A stretch of DNA of 64,000 nt from Tetrastigma voinierianum (taxonomy: Eukaryota; Streptophyta; Magnoliopsida; Vitales; Vitaceae), in contig JAEQBH010002185.1 in assembly GCA_016808115.1 (NCBI GenBank), positions 248,001 through 312,000 of the forward strand. The letters are read 5' to 3'. The notes beneath the pieces are model-generated. The model was not told the origin of the DNA, searched no databases, and saw only the letters and a program-made list of their open reading frames with translations. Of this stretch, positions 59,294-64,000 are shown piece after piece; position 1 is the stretch's first letter; each line of letters starts with the position of its first letter. The position numbers and the translations under genes were made by a program.

Positions 59294-60277
59294 TGTACTT
59301 TGGGTTAAATAATAAGCGAATGTCTTAGTGGTATGATTTAAAAATGAATGTTGTTTTTGTATAAATCAAAATTTTATTATAAGTCCATAAGTAACACATG
59401 ATATAATATAAGTTTTTACAAAAAATAGATATAAACTATCAAATAAGTTTCAAAATAAATTCTTTTTCCATATTTTAAAAAAGATACATGTACTTTGTGG
59501 GAGTATTATTTGTTTAATTAAAACAGGCATGAAATGTTTTACCTAGACCATGTATTTTTTTTTTAATTTTCTAGTAAACAAATCAAATCATCTAGCGTAA
59601 TGTTTTGAATTTATTAATAATTCTAATAACTTAGGAGGTGTATTGGATTAGGATTTTTAATGACATTTATAGACTTTTGGGTAGTGACTTATAGGAATTT
59701 AATAGATTTTTAAAGACTTTTTATGGATTACATGGTTTTGTAAATGTATTAATGATTTTCATGAACTTTTATTTTAAAGGTTTTTCATAGTTTTGACCTG
59801 AGGCCCCACCTGTGGATTTTTATGGAGTTGTGACATGAATGTTTCAGGGCTTTTATTTTAAAGGGCTTTTTCCAAGTCGCCAAAGTATCATGACATTCAA
59901 ATATGTCTCTTGATTTTCTGGAGAACTTTAATTTCATAAAATCAGCATTAAAGTGCTATGTGTCAGCCTCATATAGTGTACTAAAGATAACACTGTTATT
60001 TGACATACAGATAAAGTGGTGAAAGATTAAATTTATTTTTCACACGAAATTCTTTTTGTAATTTCCATTAGAAAAATGAATTTCAAAATAATACATAAGA
60101 ATAATGAAGAATAATTAATTGACTTTAATTTATCATTTTTTTTCCATCGTTAGATTTTCTTTCCCTTATTTTGCTTTCACTAATGAATATAATAAATCTA
60201 AAGATTTGTTCTAGCCTACACAAACACAATTATCCAGAGCTAAGTCTGTTTTGGATTGAGCACACAAAGAAGGATAA
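59294..60277. other. AT-rich intergenic DNA with a Tourist-like end
   Basis: TTAGGAGGTGTATTGGATTA near 59630 looks like the left end of a Tourist-like MITE after a TTA target, but no right end was found. No gene. Confidence 0.4.
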
Positions 60278-60574
60278 ATGACGGCGTATTGGGGAGAGAT
60301 GAATTTGTGCAGCAAGGAGAAATCCACGGACAACCTTAGCAATTGGTATTCAAACCAGCGTTTGCATTATTATGCCTCAAAGATCTTGTCCTTTCTCCCA
60401 GTCTATCCACTCTTTTCTCTTCTAGTATCTTGGCAGCTTTGTTTTAAAGCCCTCAGTATATTGCTTGCCCAGGATGGAAACTTAGACGAGCCGACTCGCA
60501 GGCCGAAAAAGAAAAGCGCCTCTTCCTCTTCCATAGAGAAAACGGGACCGACGTTCTCCGAAAACAAAATCTAG
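60278..60574 (+). CDS. Unrecognised 98-residue ORF
   Basis: I do not recognise this protein. A hydrophobic stretch at residues about 37-62 could cross a membrane. A basic, serine-rich tail with RRPKKKSASSSS follows. The sequence is GC-richer than its surroundings and marks the start of a gene-like island (60.3-61.9 kb). No TATA box or clear splice sites. Confidence 0.25.
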   Translation: MTAYWGEMNLCSKEKSTDNLSNWYSNQRLHYYASKILSFLPVYPLFSLLVSWQLCFKALSILLAQDGNLDEPTRRPKKKSASSSSIEKTGPTFSENKI

Positions 60575-60589
60575 ATTGAAAGCTAGGCG

Positions 60590-61060
60590 GAGGTGCGAAC
60601 GCGCCAGCTGACGATCACGACGTTGAAACGGAACCGCGATCGTCTCGTTGGTCTGTATTCTTTGAAAGATTTATGCCATTTTGGTGTCGGAGCTGACACC
60701 AGATGGCCACTCCAAAGTGGGAAGATGCCTGGCCTCAGGACCCGCCGGAGTTCATGAGGCTCAGTGCTAGGCCCCGCCGCTGAATATGGCGATATCATGT
60801 CAGATTAGGTGGAAGGGCGGCGTTTATATGGGAGGTTAGGCAGACAAGAGGCCCAGAGAGAAGTTAGTTTTGAATATGAATCAGGAGAATTTGGGCCTCA
60901 GAGAAGCATGAATTGATTCAAATGCAAGGACGGGGTGTTCCTATTTTAGAATTAAGTTTGAGAATGGGAAGATGATGACGGAAGCGGTGAAAGAGTCGCC
61001 GGAGGATTCTCTCTCCTTGGCTCTACTGAACTCCAGTTGCTGTTCTCTCAAAAAAGGAGT
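60590..61060 (+). pseudogene. Unrecognised gene-like stretch, frames broken
   Basis: GC-rich, with protein-like pieces in different frames: ADDHDVETEPRSSRW near 60610, and MMTEAVKESPEDSLSLALLN near 60970. Stops interrupt every frame, so it is either a decayed gene or exons of a gene I cannot splice. Confidence 0.25.
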
Positions 61061-61341
61061 AATCTGAATCACAATTCTAATATGTCATTATTTGATATGT
61101 GCTGGTTTCAATTTGGTTGCATTAGACTGAGATTGAAATCTCGATTGCCTCGAAAAATTACTAGACAGTTGATTGCTGTTGTATGTCTTAGAGGAAACAC
61201 GTTAAATGGTTGAAGAAGTTTTCTAGTTCTTTCTGCAGATGTGTTTGTATGATGTTGTTTTTTCCCTTTCATATTACATTGCAGGCCAGGATTTTCCACT
61301 TCATTCTTGGTTAACATCACTTCTGGCATTCATCTCTTTTC

Positions 61342-61822
61342 AGTTCGTTATCTCGCGAATTATAGCGACATGTTTTTCGATCTGAACACCCCACCTCTCG
61401 GGATCGAGGTAAAACAGAAAATTGATCGGCCTGGAACGAACAGTATGGTGAGTGACTCATGGAGATGGGTTTTGCTTTCAGACGAAGATCATTATGAGAA
61501 GAGAAGGAACTACAGGCCTCAATATTATGCTGAAACTTATGCAGTCATAATGGGAGCTGGGAGGGTGTTCCATTACACACGTGATATATCTCATTACAGC
61601 ATGAGGGATTAGAGAAGTACACACATTTTGTGACAGGTGATGGGCGACCGGGTTCACTATTATTCCCCGTCTTTTGATAATTGTGGTAGCAAGGCTGAAG
61701 GATGTGCCTGCGTTCAGCATGTTAGAACCGGATCTGGTGATGCTGGCTGGTATTATGAGGGAAAGCAGACCTTCCCGGATGTATGCAAGAATCAAGATGC
61801 TTTGGAGAGCAACTGGTTTTGA
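61342..61822 (+). pseudogene. Possible exons of an unrecognised gene
   Basis: After a good acceptor (TCTTTTCAG) at 61333-61341, the frame reads VRYLANYSDMFFDLNTPPLG up to a possible donor, GAGGTAAAA, near 61409. Further protein-like frames follow: VSDSWRWVLLSDEDHYEKRR, and from 61637 a cysteine-containing DRVHYYSPSFDNCG segment ending in TGA at 61820-61822. DLNTPP resembles an EAR-type repressor motif but may be chance. Family unknown. Confidence 0.3.
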
Positions 61823-63340
61823 CTGCAGGGAGGATCATTCCTGATAATAGTGAGTAATTTTTGATGAGGTTTCTACTGAAAGTGCTGCACAGAATTTGAA
61901 GGAACAGGTATATGTTCCATCTATGTGGTAAAACAATATTAAAAAATGGAAGAAAAGAGTGGAGCCAACTGCATTTGTTGTTCATGAGAAGAATAGAATG
62001 GATTGCATATACTATCCCACAAGAGGCACTGGGAGCTTGTGTCTTATACGTCGGACATTATTCGAAAAATGAAGACACCATATAAACACTTTAAGTCTTG
62101 CGTGTAGAAGCTTTTCTGGTTTACTAGGTTGTCTCTATGATCTGCATGACCATTCCTGCAAGGGAGGATTCATGAGAAAGGTCTATATCCACTGTTTTAG
62201 GACAAATGAGTGACTTTTATGGTTTGGTGTTCCCAGAATTTTGTTTTGTTTCAGTGTTGAAGGGTATGGATGAAGGCCTAAAGATTTTCTTTGTTGACTC
62301 ATCTATGAGTCTTACTTGCTTTTAAAAAACTCAATTGGAATCTAAAGTGGAGGCCTAGGGCTTTGTTTAATTTAGAACATGAAGTTGAGGAGTAAGAATG
62401 TGAAAGATGACCCTGCGATCATAACAGTGAATATGGACTCTCACAGGCTTTAGGATTACTTGAGTCCATATTATAGACTTGAGTCACCTCTCTCAGTGAC
62501 AGAAGTATCTTGTCTGTGATAAAGTCCTGCAAACTAAAGAATGCAAACTACAAACAAGTTGGAAGTGGACATAGGATATGTAACATTGAAACCACTTTGT
62601 TAATTTTAAAGATTAACCATCCACAAAGGAGTTAACTGCAGTTTAGTACCTTAGTATATTAAACAAGACATTTAGTAAGCCATTTTGCATTCTCGATATA
62701 TATCACTGCGTTAACATTTTTACAAGTGTAATCTTATCAGGTAAAAAGTGTTCGGCGAAATCTTCATGATTATATATTCTTGCGAAGCTTTAAGGTTTCA
62801 ATTCTACTTATATTATTACCACAATAAGCCTATCTATAATATACAAACAATGCACTCAGGATTGTCATTGTTTATTCATATGATGAAGCTCTCTAATTCT
62901 ATGGTGAAGTCTGGGCATTGCACATCCTCTCCTCTTCCACGGAAGATATAAGGAAAACAAACTTAAAGTGATCAGTGACATTCACTAATAGAGACAATTG
63001 GTAATATGATGACAAATTCTAAGTGGACTACACCCATGCTCGACCGACTCGATTATCTGGGTCTAAAGCTGATTAGTGGTGGGGCAATGGCATCATCGAA
63101 TGTGTTTATTTTGGGAGGAGTTCGGTTGTTACCAACGGTTAAACTTGTTCATGCAATTTTTATGGAAAAATTACTCTTTCTAAACGGATAGCGTGGTTGT
63201 TTTTCGTTTTTCATTTTTTTTGAATTTGCCATTCCCTTCAAACAAGAGGTAGAAAGTCTTTGAGATCATTAACAGACGAAGAGAAACCACTTACCTCCTC
63301 TCGCTATCCTGCCCAAGATTGAGAGAAACCAAGAACAGAA

Positions 63341-63371
<31 letters not shown>

Positions 63372-63586
63372 AACGATCATAAAGCAAGGGAAAGCATTTG
63401 CTAATTGCTAATAACATTTGGAACATGAAATTTCTATTATGATCTGTATCAGAAAGTAGATTCAAGTTCAAGAACCAGAATCCCAAATTTGTGACTGATT
63501 TTACCAGATTAAAAGGAAAGAATAATACAGATAAAATGATACTTTCTGAGGATGTGATACCAATGTATGTATAACACCAAATATAC
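61823..63586. other. No gene supported
   Basis: Mixed-composition DNA, probably intronic or intergenic. An (AT)n run lies at 63344-63371. On the minus strand a possible 14-nt microexon, TTGGGCAG|GATAGCGAGAGGAG|GTAAGT, lies near 63300-63313. Confidence 0.35.
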
Positions 63587-63811
63587 CTTACGGCTTTAGT
63601 TTTGCTTGAATTTGTATCTAACAGTATTAACTCTTTGCTTCCTTCTTCCCCAATCCTTTTAGAGTCATCAGCTGGCCTGTACATCAAAACTGAAACTTGT
63701 AGTTTTTGAATCTCAAAAGAAAGTTTCAAATTTCTTTGGATCCTGTTTGCTGCTATCATCTCCTGGCCATGTAAATAAGTCTCTCCTTTCAAATCCCATT
63801 CAAGCCACCCT
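63587..63811 (-). CDS. Probable internal exon of a minus-strand gene entering from the right
   Basis: 225-nt open stretch bounded by an acceptor (TTCCCCAG, exon from 63811) and a donor (TAAG|GTATAT, exon to 63587). The translation begins GWLEWDLKGETYLHGQEMIA and continues with a basic, amphipathic middle and SKELILLDTNSSKTKAV. I do not recognise the family. Flanking sequence on the right is intron-like (pyrimidine-rich before the acceptor), so upstream exons should lie beyond the window. Confidence 0.5.
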
Positions 63812-64000
63812 CTGGGGAAATGGGAATTGTGTTTTTAGGCCTGAGCAAGATATTCTCTTAAAAACGAAGACCCTACCCTACCCTATCATCTTGACAAGAC
63901 AACCTCCACTTTATTCTCACAAATCTGGTAGATTTTTGCAGGCTACTCGTTCGCTCTGAGACAGGTTACAACCACCAGGAAAGTTAGTGAAAAGAGTTTC

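Noticed and set aside
63304..63586. Minus-strand frame continuing the right-edge exon to an (AT)n-encoded stop
   Set aside because: It reads through a good donor site into AT-rich intron-like sequence and an (AT)n repeat.

Overview
This window is nuclear DNA of a flowering plant, most likely a eudicot. A few compact intact plant genes sit in AT-rich DNA, and most of the rest is decayed, nested transposable elements. The species cannot be told from the sequence.

Genic left arm (1 to about 7.4 kb). An intronless gene at 811-1884 (+) encodes a secreted L-type (legume) lectin domain with a C-terminal membrane anchor and no kinase. A complete three-exon beta-tubulin gene lies on the minus strand at 3409-4934 and joins to 447 residues. 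At 6.4-7.4 kb a minus-strand promoter (TATA box plus TGGGCC/GGCCCA elements) precedes three box C/D snoRNA-like units. Each has a perfect 5-bp terminal stem, and two are paralogues sharing a guide that fits a conserved 25S rRNA site. None of the three is coding.

First transposon block (8.06-18.2 kb). A full-length but badly broken Ty3/gypsy element, probably a chromovirus, has LTRs of about 2.65 kb and recognisable protease, reverse transcriptase, RNase H, integrase and chromodomain relics.

Second genic island. An intact SOUL/haem-binding gene lies at 19380-19982.

Second transposon block (20.0-35.5 kb). Directly downstream of the SOUL gene is an internally deleted Ty1/copia element. Its 3' LTR appears to have been split twice. 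One split contains an ATATCG-rich element that itself holds a PIF/Harbinger transposon. The other is a second PIF/Harbinger transposon that holds at least one solo LTR with a perfect TGTTC target-site duplication.

Third transposon block (38.15-59.3 kb). Two related LTRs of about 2.3-2.7 kb bracket about 14 kb with a PBS-like site but no recognisable gag-pol. I read this as a large non-autonomous retrotransposon derivative (LARD, Tat/Athila-like). It holds a 42-bp minisatellite, a roughly 130-bp tandem repeat, a small tandem LTR element and two solo LTRs. One LTR carries a 5'-truncated LINE with an RNase H relic and an expanded (GA)n.

Right edge (60-64 kb). GC-richer gene-like fragments that I do not recognise lie on the plus strand, and a probable internal exon of a minus-strand gene runs in from beyond the window.

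The most interesting items are the C/D snoRNA cluster, the layered nesting downstream of the SOUL gene, and the LARD with its minisatellite. I found no CRISPR array, operon, prophage or new defence-type system.
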